Source: JACRLV01 sp045863555 (GTDB lineage: Bacteria > Planctomycetota > Phycisphaerae > UBA1845 > Fen-1342). From it: a stretch of DNA of 64,000 nucleotides. The DNA lies in the NCBI GenBank assembly GCA_045863555.1, contig BTUU01000011.1, forward strand, positions 62,001-126,000, read 5' to 3'. Positions 19,004 to 27,453 of this stretch are shown piece after piece. The position numbers and the translations under genes were made by a program. The first letter of the stretch is position 1; every line of letters starts with the position of its first letter. Below the pieces are notes generated by a model. The model had not been told where the DNA came from and ran no database searches. It worked only from the letters and a program-made list of their open reading frames with translations.

Positions 19004-20068
19004 GTGTCGTTTCTGTTTCGCCGATTATCCGGTCTCTTCAGCGTCGATATGGGTATCGACCTCGGAACGTGCAACACGCTGGTGTGTGTGCGCGGCGAGG
19101 GGATCGTGCTGAATGAGCCGAGCGTCGTCGCCGTGCGCAAGGGCACGAACCAGGTTCTCGACACCGAGCACGGAAAAGCCGTCGGCCTCGTGGCGAAGGA
19201 GATGCTCGGGCGCACGCCGGGGAGCATCACGGCGATCCGTCCCCTGAAGGACGGCGTCATCGCCGATTTCGACATCACCGAGGCGATGCTCGGCTATTTC
19301 ATCAAGAAGGTCCACGGCAATCGCAGCATGGCCCGGCCGCGGGTCGTGATCGCGATTCCCTCCGGCATCACGGCGGTCGAAAAGCGGGCGGTCTACAACT
19401 CGGCCGAGCGCGCCGGAGCGAACCGCGTCTATCTGGTGCCCGAGCCGAAGGCGGCCGCGATCGGCGCCGGCCTGCCCGTCTTTGATCCGACGGCGTCGAT
19501 GATCGTCGACATCGGCGGCGGGACGACGGAAGTCGCGATCATGAGTCTCGCGGACATAGCCATCTGCCAGTCGCTGCGCGTCGCGGGCGACGACATGGAC
19601 GAGGCGATCGTCAACTACATGAAGCGGACGTACAACTTGATGATCGGTCCGCAGACCGCGGAATCGATCAAGATCAAGATCGGCTCGGCTTCGAGTCAGC
19701 CCGAGGAGGGGCAGATGGAGGTCAAGGGCCGGGACATGATCAGCGGGCTGCCGCGAAAGACGCTCCTGCGCGGCGACGAGGTCCGCGATGCCCTCAAGGA
19801 GCCCGTGGGCCACATCGTCGACGCCGTGCTGCGGACGCTGGAACAGGTCGAGCCGGAACTCGCGGCGGACCTGGTGGACAACGGTATTCACCTCGCGGGC
19901 GGCGGCGCGCTGCTGCGCGGGCTGGATCAGGTCATCGCCAAGGCCACCGGGCTCGATGTCCGCGTGGTCGACGATCCGCTCACCTGCGTCGCGCGGGGCA
20001 CGAGCGAGTACCTGAATTTCCTCGACGACTGGCACGCGACATTGGAATCCGATGAAGACGAGTATTAG
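19004..20068 (+). CDS. mreB: Rod shape-determining protein MreB
   Basis: MreB is the bacterial actin homologue that guides lateral wall synthesis. The GTG at 19004 has GGGAG six bases upstream and gives 354 residues beginning SFLFRRLSGLFSVDMG; the longer upstream frame is not homologous. The actin ATPase motifs are present: DMGIDLGTCNTLV (phosphate 1), VDIGGGTTEVAIMS (phosphate 2) and GIHLAGGGALLRGLD (adenosine). The length matches the family. It follows the 56-residue gene and precedes mreC across a 96-base gap with a large inverted repeat. Confidence 0.96.
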   Translation: MSFLFRRLSGLFSVDMGIDLGTCNTLVCVRGEGIVLNEPSVVAVRKGTNQVLDTEHGKAVGLVAKEMLGRTPGSITAIRPLKDGVIADFDITEAMLGYFIKKVHGNRSMARPRVVIAIPSGITAVEKRAVYNSAERAGANRVYLVPEPKAAAIGAGLPVFDPTASMIVDIGGGTTEVAIMSLADIAICQSLRVAGDDMDEAIVNYMKRTYNLMIGPQTAESIKIKIGSASSQPEEGQMEVKGRDMISGLPRKTLLRGDEVRDALKEPVGHIVDAVLRTLEQVEPELAADLVDNGIHLAGGGALLRGLDQVIAKATGLDVRVVDDPLTCVARGTSEYLNFLDDWHATLESDEDEY

Positions 20069-20075
20069 GATTCGC

Positions 20076-20140
20076 GGCTCGGAGTTCAGCATCGGCGCTT
20101 TCCCACGAACCGCCGGGCTCCCCCGTCTGAACTCCGAGCC
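20076..20140 (+). repeat. 14-bp perfect inverted repeat in the mreB-mreC gap
   Basis: GGCTCGGAGTTCAG (20076-20089) and CTGAACTCCGAGCC (20127-20140) are exact reverse complements separated by 37 bases. The transcript would fold into a strong stem a few bases after the mreB stop and 24 bases before mreC. No T-run follows. It may be an mRNA processing or stabilising element that sets the mreB:mreC ratio, or an attenuator. Confidence 0.7.
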
Positions 20141-20164
20141 ACGGACCCTGACGATGCGTTTTCA

Positions 20165-21049
20165 ATGATTCCGCCGCGTTACCGTCCATCCAAGCGCGTC
20201 GTCTTCGCCACGCTGATGGGCGTGTCGCTCGTGCTCGTCCTCCTGCCCGTGCGGTTCAAGCTCTGGATCGGCGGCATCGCCCAGCCGCTCACCTGGCCGG
20301 CGCAGATTGTCGCCACGATCCGCAGCAGCGTCCGCGCGTGGAACCTGCCCGATCCCGAGGATGTTGCGGTGCTCGCGGGCGAGAACGAGCGGCTTCGCAG
20401 GCAGGTGGCCGAGCAGTCGCTCCGCATCTCGGAACTCGAACGCCAGATTGACGAGGTCACGCACCTCGCCCGTCAGCTCGCGGATGACCGCGCCACGCTC
20501 GTCGTCGCCCAGGTCCTCGCCAGGCCGACCCAGCCCCGGCGCGAGACGCTCACGCTCGGGCGCGGCGGAAAGGTCGGCATTCGCGAAGGCGACTGGGTCC
20601 TGGCCGGCGCGCCGCTCGAGGAGCGGCACGTCGAATCCGGGCGCGAGCGGATGTCGCGGGCGTGGGTCGTCGGCCGGATCACGAGCGTTCAACCCTACCG
20701 GAGCACCGTGACGCTGGCGACCGATCCGCTCTTCGGACGGATCGCGGTTCGTATTGCGCGGCGGCTCGATGACGGCCGGTTGCAGCTTGTCGAGCGCGAC
20801 GACGTGCTGCTCCAGGGCGAGGGCGGCGGCCGGATGCGCGTCCCCGGGAGCGAAGTGGACTTCTTCTCGACCGGCCACCGCGTCGTCCTCGCGACGATTC
20901 CCACGACGCTTCCGACGCTCCTGCCGATCGGCGAGATCGTCGGCTCGCGGACGACGCCGCAGTCGTCGCTGCACTTCGATCTGGACGTGACGCCGGTGGG
21001 CGACGCACTGAGCCTGACGCACGTGTACGTCGTGTCGTTTCTTGAATGA
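20165..21049 (+). CDS. mreC: Rod shape-determining protein MreC
   Basis: The 294-residue protein has one transmembrane segment (about 11-30). A coiled coil follows at about 62-95 (LAGENERLRRQVAEQSLRIS). The periplasmic beta-barrel region contains VGIREGDWVLAG, VGRITSVQPYRSTVTLATDP and VGDALSLTHVYVVSF, which fits MreC. MreC links MreB to the wall-synthesis enzymes. Sequence similarity to model MreC is modest, but the topology and the position directly after mreB support it. No mreD follows; a defence-like pair comes next. Confidence 0.85.
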   Translation: MIPPRYRPSKRVVFATLMGVSLVLVLLPVRFKLWIGGIAQPLTWPAQIVATIRSSVRAWNLPDPEDVAVLAGENERLRRQVAEQSLRISELERQIDEVTHLARQLADDRATLVVAQVLARPTQPRRETLTLGRGGKVGIREGDWVLAGAPLEERHVESGRERMSRAWVVGRITSVQPYRSTVTLATDPLFGRIAVRIARRLDDGRLQLVERDDVLLQGEGGGRMRVPGSEVDFFSTGHRVVLATIPTTLPTLLPIGEIVGSRTTPQSSLHFDLDVTPVGDALSLTHVYVVSFLE

Positions 21050-21094
21050 CTGGCGGTATGGGGCCCCGGGGCGAATTCCGGCTAGAATAAGTGT

Positions 21095-22195
21095 GTGAAC
21101 AAGCTCAAATCGCTCACAATCCGCGGCTTCCGGTCGATCGAGTCGCTCGAAGAATTCGAGCCCGGAGACGTCTGCGTGCTGATCGGAGCGAACGGGGCGG
21201 GCAAGAGCAACTTTGTCGAGTTTTTTCGAATGGTCCGACGCATTGCGGATCAGTCGCTTCAGAAGTACCTGCTTGAAACCGCATCCGACGCGCTGTTCTA
21301 CTTTGGACCGCCCCGCGCAACCGAAATCGCAGTCCGGCTCGAACTGGCCGACGTGGTGTTGTCGTTCGAGCTTCACCCCCGGGCCGGCGGGGGAGCGTTC
21401 GTAAACGACGCTTCGATCGCGAGGAAGAGGAGCGATTCGACGTCGCCCGAGCGCGTTGTGCTTCGCGCGGCAGGAGAAATCTCAATCGACGCGATTGAGA
21501 TCGCTGGCCAGTCCGTAAAGGTGCACGAAGAGCTGTACTCAGCGGTTTCTTCCTGGAACGTGTATCACGTGCACGATACGAGCCTGTACGCGCCGCTCCG
21601 CGGATGGGGTTCGTCGTCGAATAACGTCCGGCTCGCGGCCGACGCCTCCAACCTGGCCGCAGTACTGCTTGGGCTCCGACATGAGGATGCTCATTCGTAT
21701 GCTGGGATTCGCGATACGGTGCGACTCGCAGCGCCGTTCTTCGATGATTTCGTCCTTCGACCGCGGATGCGCGGCCGCGAGGAGCAGGTGCGCCTCGAAT
21801 GGACGCAGCGTGGATCGCAGGAACCGTTTCAACCAACGGTCCTGTCCGACGGCACTCTGCGCTTTATCGCCCTGATCACGGCGCTTTTGCAGCCGAGCCC
21901 GCCTTCGACGATCGTCATCGACGAACCCGAACTGGGGCTTCACCCATCCGCGATCATGCTGCTTGGCGAGGCGATTCGTGCGGCATCCAAGCGTACACAG
22001 GTTATCGTCGCGACGCAGTCTCCGCTGCTGCTGGACTGCTTCGATGCCGGCGAAGTCGTGGTCGTTGAGCGGGAGAGCGGCCGTTCCGTATTTCGCCGGC
22101 TCGATGCTCAGCAGCTCACCTCCTGGCTCGAGGATTACTCGCTTGGTGAACTCTGGCTGAAGAATCTGCTCGGCGGGAGACCGGGCCGTGATTGA
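21095..22195 (+). CDS. AAA family (AAA_21/OLD-like) ATPase, paired with DUF4276
   Basis: The 366-residue ATPase starts at GTG 21095; TAGAAT at 21083-21088 suggests a nearly leaderless transcript. Walker A is GANGAGKSN (31-39), in an SMC/RecF-like N-terminus (LTIRGFRSIESL). The conserved LSDGTLRFIALITALL signature-like segment precedes Walker B IVIDEPELGLHP near residue 276, then VIVATQSPLLLD. No nuclease domain is fused; that role probably lies with the next gene, which overlaps by 8 bases. The closest known architectures are AriA of PARIS and AbiLi of AbiL. A sensing role in phage defence is inferred. Confidence 0.88.
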   Translation: MNKLKSLTIRGFRSIESLEEFEPGDVCVLIGANGAGKSNFVEFFRMVRRIADQSLQKYLLETASDALFYFGPPRATEIAVRLELADVVLSFELHPRAGGGAFVNDASIARKRSDSTSPERVVLRAAGEISIDAIEIAGQSVKVHEELYSAVSSWNVYHVHDTSLYAPLRGWGSSSNNVRLAADASNLAAVLLGLRHEDAHSYAGIRDTVRLAAPFFDDFVLRPRMRGREEQVRLEWTQRGSQEPFQPTVLSDGTLRFIALITALLQPSPPSTIVIDEPELGLHPSAIMLLGEAIRAASKRTQVIVATQSPLLLDCFDAGEVVVVERESGRSVFRRLDAQQLTSWLEDYSLGELWLKNLLGGRPGRD

Positions 22196-22844
22196 CCTCG
22201 CAATCGTCGTTGAGGGCGAGAGCGAGGAGCTATTCGTCAAGCGGCTCCTGGCCCCACACCTCTGGGTCAGGAACGTCTTCGCGTGGCCGGTTGTCGTGAT
22301 CGGGAGCCGGTCGTGGGTCCGCGTCAAACGCGACGTGGTGAGACTTCTGAAGGAGCGAGCCGAGCGTCGCTGCGCCATCCTGTTCGATTTCTACGGGCTC
22401 AAGCCGGATTGGCCGGGGCGGGCCGAGGCGAAAAAACGGCCCGTGGCGGAGCATGCGACTGCGATCGAGAGCGCACTCATTGATGACGTGGCGGCTGGAT
22501 TCGGGGCCGAATTCCGTCGCGAGAGGTTCCTGCCGCACATTCAGCTTCACGAGTTCGAAGCGCGGCTGTTCAGCGATTGCGAAGCGCTCGGCGCCACGCT
22601 CGGTGTCTCCGCGGAACGCCTGCGCAAGATCGTCGTCGAATGCGGGGGGCCCGAGCAGATCGATGGCAACTACGAAACCGCGCCATCGCGGAGGCTGCAT
22701 CAGCTCTGCATCGAATCGACCGGCCGTGGCTATCGAAAGACAACGGATGGCGTGACGGCGTCGGAACGGGTCACGCTCGCGACGATGCGGAGCGAATGCC
22801 CGCACTTTGCAGAATGGCTCGGCAGGGTCGAATCGTTGGTTTGA
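22188..22844 (+). CDS. DUF4276 family (TOPRIM-like) protein, candidate defence effector
   Basis: The 218-residue protein starts at GTG 22188, inside the end of the ATPase gene. It has the DUF4276 hallmarks: an acidic VVEGESEELFVKRLL at residues 7-21, LFDFYGLKPDWPG near 65-77, and PHIQLHEFEARLFSD near 115-129. The E..., D.D-like layout resembles TOPRIM nuclease folds used by AriB (DUF4435) and RloB-type effectors. With the overlapping ATPase it forms a likely toxin/effector and sensor pair. Nuclease activity is inferred from fold similarity and context, not shown. Confidence 0.82.
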   Translation: MIDLAIVVEGESEELFVKRLLAPHLWVRNVFAWPVVVIGSRSWVRVKRDVVRLLKERAERRCAILFDFYGLKPDWPGRAEAKKRPVAEHATAIESALIDDVAAGFGAEFRRERFLPHIQLHEFEARLFSDCEALGATLGVSAERLRKIVVECGGPEQIDGNYETAPSRRLHQLCIESTGRGYRKTTDGVTASERVTLATMRSECPHFAEWLGRVESLV

Positions 22845-22995
22845 CGCTCACGCCGGTCGGGTTTCCGGACTCGGACGTACGCGTTAGGATACGGCATTCG
22901 AGCTCTGTCCACTGCTGGCGCAGCGTCGCACCAGGCCTGTTTCCGCATCGCCGTGTGCGGACCACGGCGGAGCGGTGTTCCGGGAGATCTAAGGT

Positions 22996-24120
22996 ATGTC
23001 GAATCTCAAACGCATTGGCGTCGTTCTTCTCGTATTCGGCATGGTCGTCCGTCCGCTCACGGCGCAGGAGACCCCGCCGACGCCGCCCCCGGCCCCCGCC
23101 CCGGCGGCCGGCGGAATCGCGGTTCTGGAGACCAAGCCATCGCTTTCGGAAGACGAGAAGACGCAGTTGAAGGCCTGGATCGTCGAACGGGTCGACAAGA
23201 TCGTCAACCAGTCGCGCGACGACCACGCGAGCACGGCGGCCGCCGCGACGGCCGCGGCCGACCTGCGCAAGGAACGGCCGTCGGCGACGCCGGGGTTTCG
23301 CGAGGCGTACGTGTCCCTCTGCGTGGAGGTGATGAGCCCCGTCTACAAGGGCGCGAAGATGGTCGCGAGCGCCCAGCTGGTCACGATCCTCGCCGGCCTG
23401 CGCGAGATGGCCACGAGCAAGGTGCTCCTGGAAGCCCTCGGGCATGAACAGCCGGCCGTGCGTGCCGCGGCCGCGTCCGGGCTTCGCGGACTGCGGGCAA
23501 AACTCGCGGCGGCCGGAGCGCCGGTCCTGAACGAAGCGCTGGCCGCGCTTCGCGAGGCGGGTCGCCGGGAGTCGTCGCAGGTCGCGCTGAAGGCGATCTA
23601 CGGGGCGATGAACGTCCGCGAGGTCGTACAATCTCACCCAGATCCGAAGCGCAACGCGACGGATCTGCTCGACCTGCTCGAGGCCCGTTCGGAGCAGTAC
23701 ACATCAAAGAAGGTGAAAGGCGAGGGGGCCGAAGTGCTCGGACTGGCCGTGATGAACGGTTACGTGTCGAACCTGGGCGACGCCGAGAAGGACCGGCTTG
23801 TGATCGCAGCCGCGCGGATGATGCTCCATGCCGTGCAGCGTTACGTCGACGAACTGTCGGACGTGCACGACAAGACGAGCGCGCCGCTGCTCGTCGAGGC
23901 GCGCAACAACGCCGAGCTGCTCATCGAAGGGTGCGAGAAGCTCCTGAAAGAGCTGATCAAGCCGGCGGCGCCCGCGCCCGACCTCACCAAGGAGCTGCGG
24001 GCGAGCGAGAAGGACGAGGGCGAGAAGCGCACCAAGCTGCGCCAGGAGATGGCCAAGTGGTCGCAGATCCTGTCCGCCAAGACCAACCAGAAGTTCGAAC
24101 TCGACGAGGACGGCGAGTGA
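22996..24120 (+). CDS. Secreted helical (HEAT-like) protein of unknown function
   Basis: The 374-residue protein has a signal peptide (VVLLVFGMVVRPLTAQ, cleaved before E) and then a Pro/Ala-rich stretch. The rest is almost wholly helical, with HEAT-like alternation at about 120-200 (MATSKVLLEALGHEQPAVRA). A charged C-terminal part follows. It is probably periplasmic and a scaffold. The stop overlaps the start of the next gene (GTGA). No enzyme motif was seen. Confidence 0.7.
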   Translation: MSNLKRIGVVLLVFGMVVRPLTAQETPPTPPPAPAPAAGGIAVLETKPSLSEDEKTQLKAWIVERVDKIVNQSRDDHASTAAAATAAADLRKERPSATPGFREAYVSLCVEVMSPVYKGAKMVASAQLVTILAGLREMATSKVLLEALGHEQPAVRAAAASGLRGLRAKLAAAGAPVLNEALAALREAGRRESSQVALKAIYGAMNVREVVQSHPDPKRNATDLLDLLEARSEQYTSKKVKGEGAEVLGLAVMNGYVSNLGDAEKDRLVIAAARMMLHAVQRYVDELSDVHDKTSAPLLVEARNNAELLIEGCEKLLKELIKPAAPAPDLTKELRASEKDEGEKRTKLRQEMAKWSQILSAKTNQKFELDEDGE

Positions 24121-25433
24121 ACGTGATGAGCGCCGCAATGCTGGTTCGAGTCAGTGCGGCCGCCGCGGCCGGGTTCTGTGCCTATGCGTCGGCCGATACG
24201 ACGGCGGATGCGGTTCTCGGGCAGCCGAACTTCACGTCGATGGTCGCGAATTACCCGGCCGGAACGCCAAGCGCGTCGAACCTCGCGCTTTCGAATGCGG
24301 CCCACGTCGCGATTGGGCCGGACGGGCGGCTGTACGTGTCGGACGCGGACAATAGCCGGGTGCTGAGCTGGCCGAGCGCGACGAGCTTCATGACCGGCGC
24401 GGCCGCGGACCTGGTCATCGGCCAGCCCGACTTCGCAAGCAACGACTTCAACAACGGCGGAATCAGCGCCCGCAGCCTGGCGCTGCCGCAGGGGCTGTGC
24501 GTCGACGAGACGGGCGACCTCTGGATCGCCGATGCGTTCAACTGCCGCGTCCTGCGGTACGACAATCCGGCGGTTTTTGACGCCGAGGCGGACCAGGTCA
24601 TCGGTCAGCCCGATTTCATCAGCAACGAGATGAACATGGGCGGCGGCCAGACCGCGCCGGACGTGGCCCGGCGCGACAGCCTGCTGTTTCCCGGCCGCGT
24701 CGTCGTGCGCGCCGGCAACGTCATTGTCGCGGACTCCGGAAACAGCCGCGTGCTGCTCTACCGGAGCCCGACCGTCAACACGCCGCTCGCAGACAAGGTC
24801 TGGGGGCAATACGGCAGCTTTACCTGTCGCGCGAAGAACAACGACGGCGCGTGCCATGACTTCGGGCCGCCGACGGCCGAGACGCTCTACAACCCGATCG
24901 GTATTACGCTTGACGCGGCGGGACGGCTGTGGGTCGCGGATTGGAACAATCACCGCGTGCTCTGGTTCGATGACGCGATCGCGGGCGATACGGTTGCGGA
25001 CGGCGTGCTCGGGCAGGCCGATTTCTCTGGCAGCATCGCAAATGCGGGCGGTTCTCCGGGGCCGGCGACGTTCAACCTGCCGATCGATCTGACCTTTGCG
25101 GGCGGGGGGGAGTTGCTCGTCGCGGATGCGGCAAACAACCGCGTCCTCGCGTTCCGCCGGCCGACGCTCCCCGGGGCGGCCGCGTCGATGGTCTTTGGCC
25201 AGTTGGGCGGGTTCAGCGGCGGCGCGCCGAATCATGGTCTCGGGTTCTTCGAGACGGACGCCGACGGGCTCTTCGGCCCGACCGGGCTGGCGCTCGATCG
25301 CGCGGGCAATCTGATCGTCGCCGATACGAACAACCAGCGCGTGCTGCGATTCAACACGCCGTTGCGCTCCCCGCGGCCGACGGGCCCCGCCGGTCCGCTC
25401 TCGCCGCTTTCGATCCGCGCCTACGTCCCGTAG
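24117..25433 (+). CDS. Secreted NHL-repeat beta-propeller protein
   Basis: GTG at 24117 overlaps the previous stop (GTGA), with GAGGA six bases upstream. It gives 438 residues with a signal peptide ending AYASA. About six repeats contain GQPNF or GQPDF and LYVSDADNSRVL, LWIADAFNCRVLRY, VIVADSGNSRVLLY and RLWVADWNNHRVLWF, which are classic NHL repeats of a six-bladed propeller. Such proteins bind ligands or other proteins outside the cytoplasm. Coupling to the HEAT-like gene suggests a joint periplasmic complex. Confidence 0.85.
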   Translation: MNVMSAAMLVRVSAAAAAGFCAYASADTTADAVLGQPNFTSMVANYPAGTPSASNLALSNAAHVAIGPDGRLYVSDADNSRVLSWPSATSFMTGAAADLVIGQPDFASNDFNNGGISARSLALPQGLCVDETGDLWIADAFNCRVLRYDNPAVFDAEADQVIGQPDFISNEMNMGGGQTAPDVARRDSLLFPGRVVVRAGNVIVADSGNSRVLLYRSPTVNTPLADKVWGQYGSFTCRAKNNDGACHDFGPPTAETLYNPIGITLDAAGRLWVADWNNHRVLWFDDAIAGDTVADGVLGQADFSGSIANAGGSPGPATFNLPIDLTFAGGGELLVADAANNRVLAFRRPTLPGAAASMVFGQLGGFSGGAPNHGLGFFETDADGLFGPTGLALDRAGNLIVADTNNQRVLRFNTPLRSPRPTGPAGPLSPLSIRAYVP

Positions 25434-25545
25434 CGCAGCGTGGGCGATTCTGTCGATTCGTTCAAGGTTCCGGCCGCGGAATCCTGTTGAGCCGTATGTG
25501 CGCGTACAGGCATCGGGTGAGAACGGGGCGGCGACGGAGACGGGA

Positions 25546-26031
25546 ATGGACTCACAGGCACACATCGATCGTGCGGTTGCGCTGACGAATGAGGGCAAGT
25601 GGGGCGAGGCTTCCGCGGAATTCAACGCGGTCGTGGCGATGGAAGGCGTGTCGGCCGAGACCAAGGCCTTCATGTGCCACAACATCGCGATCTGCGGCGA
25701 GAAAATCGGCGATTTCGAAGGCGCGATCCAGGCGCACGCGACCGGCGCGCGCTGGGCGCTGACCGCCTACCTGCAGCTCCAGTTTGAACGGGCCCAGCTT
25801 CTCTCGCGCGCGGGTCGGCCCGCGGAGGCCGCGAAACTGCTCGAGGCCACGATGCGGATCGCCGAGCTTCGCGCGGATGATCGGGAAACGCTCGACGCAC
25901 ACCGCCGGGCCTACCTGGAGATGGCCGGCAAGCCTGCCGCACCCGCACCGGCCGCGACGCCGCCGGGCTCCGGACGAGTTCCGGCGGCCGGGCCGCGCTA
26001 CCGCGAAACGCCGCCCGCGCCGCCGGGCTGA
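25546..26031 (+). CDS. Small TPR-like helical protein
   Basis: The ATG at 25546 has GGAG six bases upstream and gives 161 residues. Helical pairs such as AVALTNEGKWGEASAEFNAV and FERAQLLSRAGRPAEAAKLLEA fit two or three tetratricopeptide repeats, a protein-protein interaction fold. The last 35 residues are Pro/Ala-rich. There is no signal peptide. Its 3' end overlaps the convergent YkgJ-type gene by 34 bases. Confidence 0.7.
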   Translation: MDSQAHIDRAVALTNEGKWGEASAEFNAVVAMEGVSAETKAFMCHNIAICGEKIGDFEGAIQAHATGARWALTAYLQLQFERAQLLSRAGRPAEAAKLLEATMRIAELRADDRETLDAHRRAYLEMAGKPAAPAPAATPPGSGRVPAAGPRYRETPPAPPG

Positions 26032-26384
26032 GCCTCGTCGTCGCCGAGCGCGGATGCAGGAATGGCGATCCCGAGGACTTTCTGACGCGCCTCGTGGCAC
26101 TGTCGCGAGCCCGCGGCGAAGTCGCGGCACAGGAACGGCCGGCGCTCGTAGATCGTGCACCGGTTTTTCGAGAGCGGGCCTTCGAGCGCGACGCACCGCC
26201 CGGTGACCTCATCCCTCCGCATGAACCGCCATTGCTGCGGCGGATACAGGATGGTCAGTTCCAAGAAATGCGGGTCGGCCTCGAATTCCTCGACCTCCGC
26301 GCCGGTGAGCAGCACGTCAAACTCGGCGCAGCACGCACCGCAGGTCTGGCAATCGAGCGTCGGCGGTTCGGTCGCGGAGGCCAT
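25998..26384 (-). CDS. YkgJ-family cysteine cluster protein
   Basis: The 128-residue protein has the CxxCxxCC-type start CQTCGACCAEF, then CTIYERRPFLCRDFAAGSRQC, matching the YkgJ (CxxCxxCC) family of putative zinc or iron-sulfur proteins. Activity is unknown. It is the last gene of the bat-type operon, four bases after the TPR gene, and overlaps the convergent small TPR-like gene. Confidence 0.88.
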   Translation of the reverse strand: MASATEPPTLDCQTCGACCAEFDVLLTGAEVEEFEADPHFLELTILYPPQQWRFMRRDEVTGRCVALEGPLSKNRCTIYERRPFLCRDFAAGSRQCHEARQKVLGIAIPASALGDDEAQPGGAGGVSR

Positions 26385-26388
26385 CGCG

Positions 26389-27453
26389 TCACCAGTCCCG
26401 TTCGACCGGCCGCTGTTTGCCGCGCTCGCGGGCCCGGAGTGCTTCGCGGCGGGCTCTTTCGGCGTCGCGGACCTTCTGAAGCAGCCGCTCCGCCTGTTCG
26501 GGCGTCAGGCGCACGGGCGGGAGTTCGCGCTCGCCGGCTTCGGCGTCTTCCTTTTTCTCATCCTCCTCGCCGGGCTGGGATTGCGGTGACGGGCGCGAGG
26601 CGGGCTGCGTCACCGGTTGCGTGTCGGGCTTCGGCTCCTCGCCGGGTGATGGCTGCGACTGCGGATTTTCCTGCCCGTCATCGGCGTCGCTGTTCTGATC
26701 GTCCGGCTGACTCGACGGTTCCGGCTGCGAACTCGGGTTCGTCGAAGGCTGTGATTGCGGCTGGCTCGACGGCTGCGATTGCGACTGCTGGTCGGATTGG
26801 TCGCCCTGCTGCCCTTCCTGCGGCTGCGAGCTCGGCTGCGACTGCGGCTGGGATTGGGGTTGCGATTGCGGCTGTGACTGCGGCTGCGAGTCGGGCTGAG
26901 ATTGCGACTGGGGCTGCGAAGTCGAGTTCTCCTTCAGCTTCTCGAGCAACTGCGCAGCGAGTTCGAGGTTGGCCCGGGCGTCGACCAGCGACGGATCGAG
27001 GCGCAGGGCGTCCTGGTACTGCTCGAGAGCCCGCTCCACGAGCGGAATCACCTCGTTGATCGGAGGCTCGGCGGGGGCGTCCGGCGCAGCGCCGGCGGGC
27101 GCGAGTTTTTCGAGCGCCTCGCGGTATGCGCAGTTGCCGAGGTTGTAGCGCGCCGCCGCCTCGAACGCGGCGTCCTTCAGCGTGGCCGCTCGAACCCACA
27201 AGTCACGCGCCTTCGCATAGTCGCCCAGTTTGAACGCGGCCGCCGCTCGATTGTGAAGCAGGTCGGGCGTGACCGCCGGGTCCTCCGTTTCGATCTTCGA
27301 ATACGCGTCGGCCGCCTCGGAGAATTTCGCCGAGCGGTACAGTTCGTTCGCACGCTCGATCGCGCCGCGCGGCGTCTCATCGCCGGTGAAGCCGGCGGCA
27401 CAAGTGCCGGCGGCGGTGAGCGCGAGACCGATGAGTCTCGATCGACGCGTCAT
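26389..27453 (-). CDS. TPR protein of the bat operon with Ser/Gln/Pro low-complexity segment
   Basis: The 354-residue protein has a signal peptide, then TPR units (IERANELYRSAKFSEAADAY, RAAAAFKLGDYAKARDLWV) over about residues 28-170. A long SQPQ-repeat tract runs from about 175 to 300, and a charged C-terminus (PEQAERLLQKVRDAERARRE) follows. The layout matches the BatC/BatE-type TPR proteins downstream of batAB. The start overlaps the batB stop by one base. The low-complexity tract comes from near-identical CAG/CCG-type codons and may vary in length between strains. Confidence 0.82.
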   Translation of the reverse strand: MTRRSRLIGLALTAAGTCAAGFTGDETPRGAIERANELYRSAKFSEAADAYSKIETEDPAVTPDLLHNRAAAAFKLGDYAKARDLWVRAATLKDAAFEAAARYNLGNCAYREALEKLAPAGAAPDAPAEPPINEVIPLVERALEQYQDALRLDPSLVDARANLELAAQLLEKLKENSTSQPQSQSQPDSQPQSQPQSQPQSQPQSQPSSQPQEGQQGDQSDQQSQSQPSSQPQSQPSTNPSSQPEPSSQPDDQNSDADDGQENPQSQPSPGEEPKPDTQPVTQPASRPSPQSQPGEEDEKKEDAEAGERELPPVRLTPEQAERLLQKVRDAERARREALRARERGKQRPVERDW

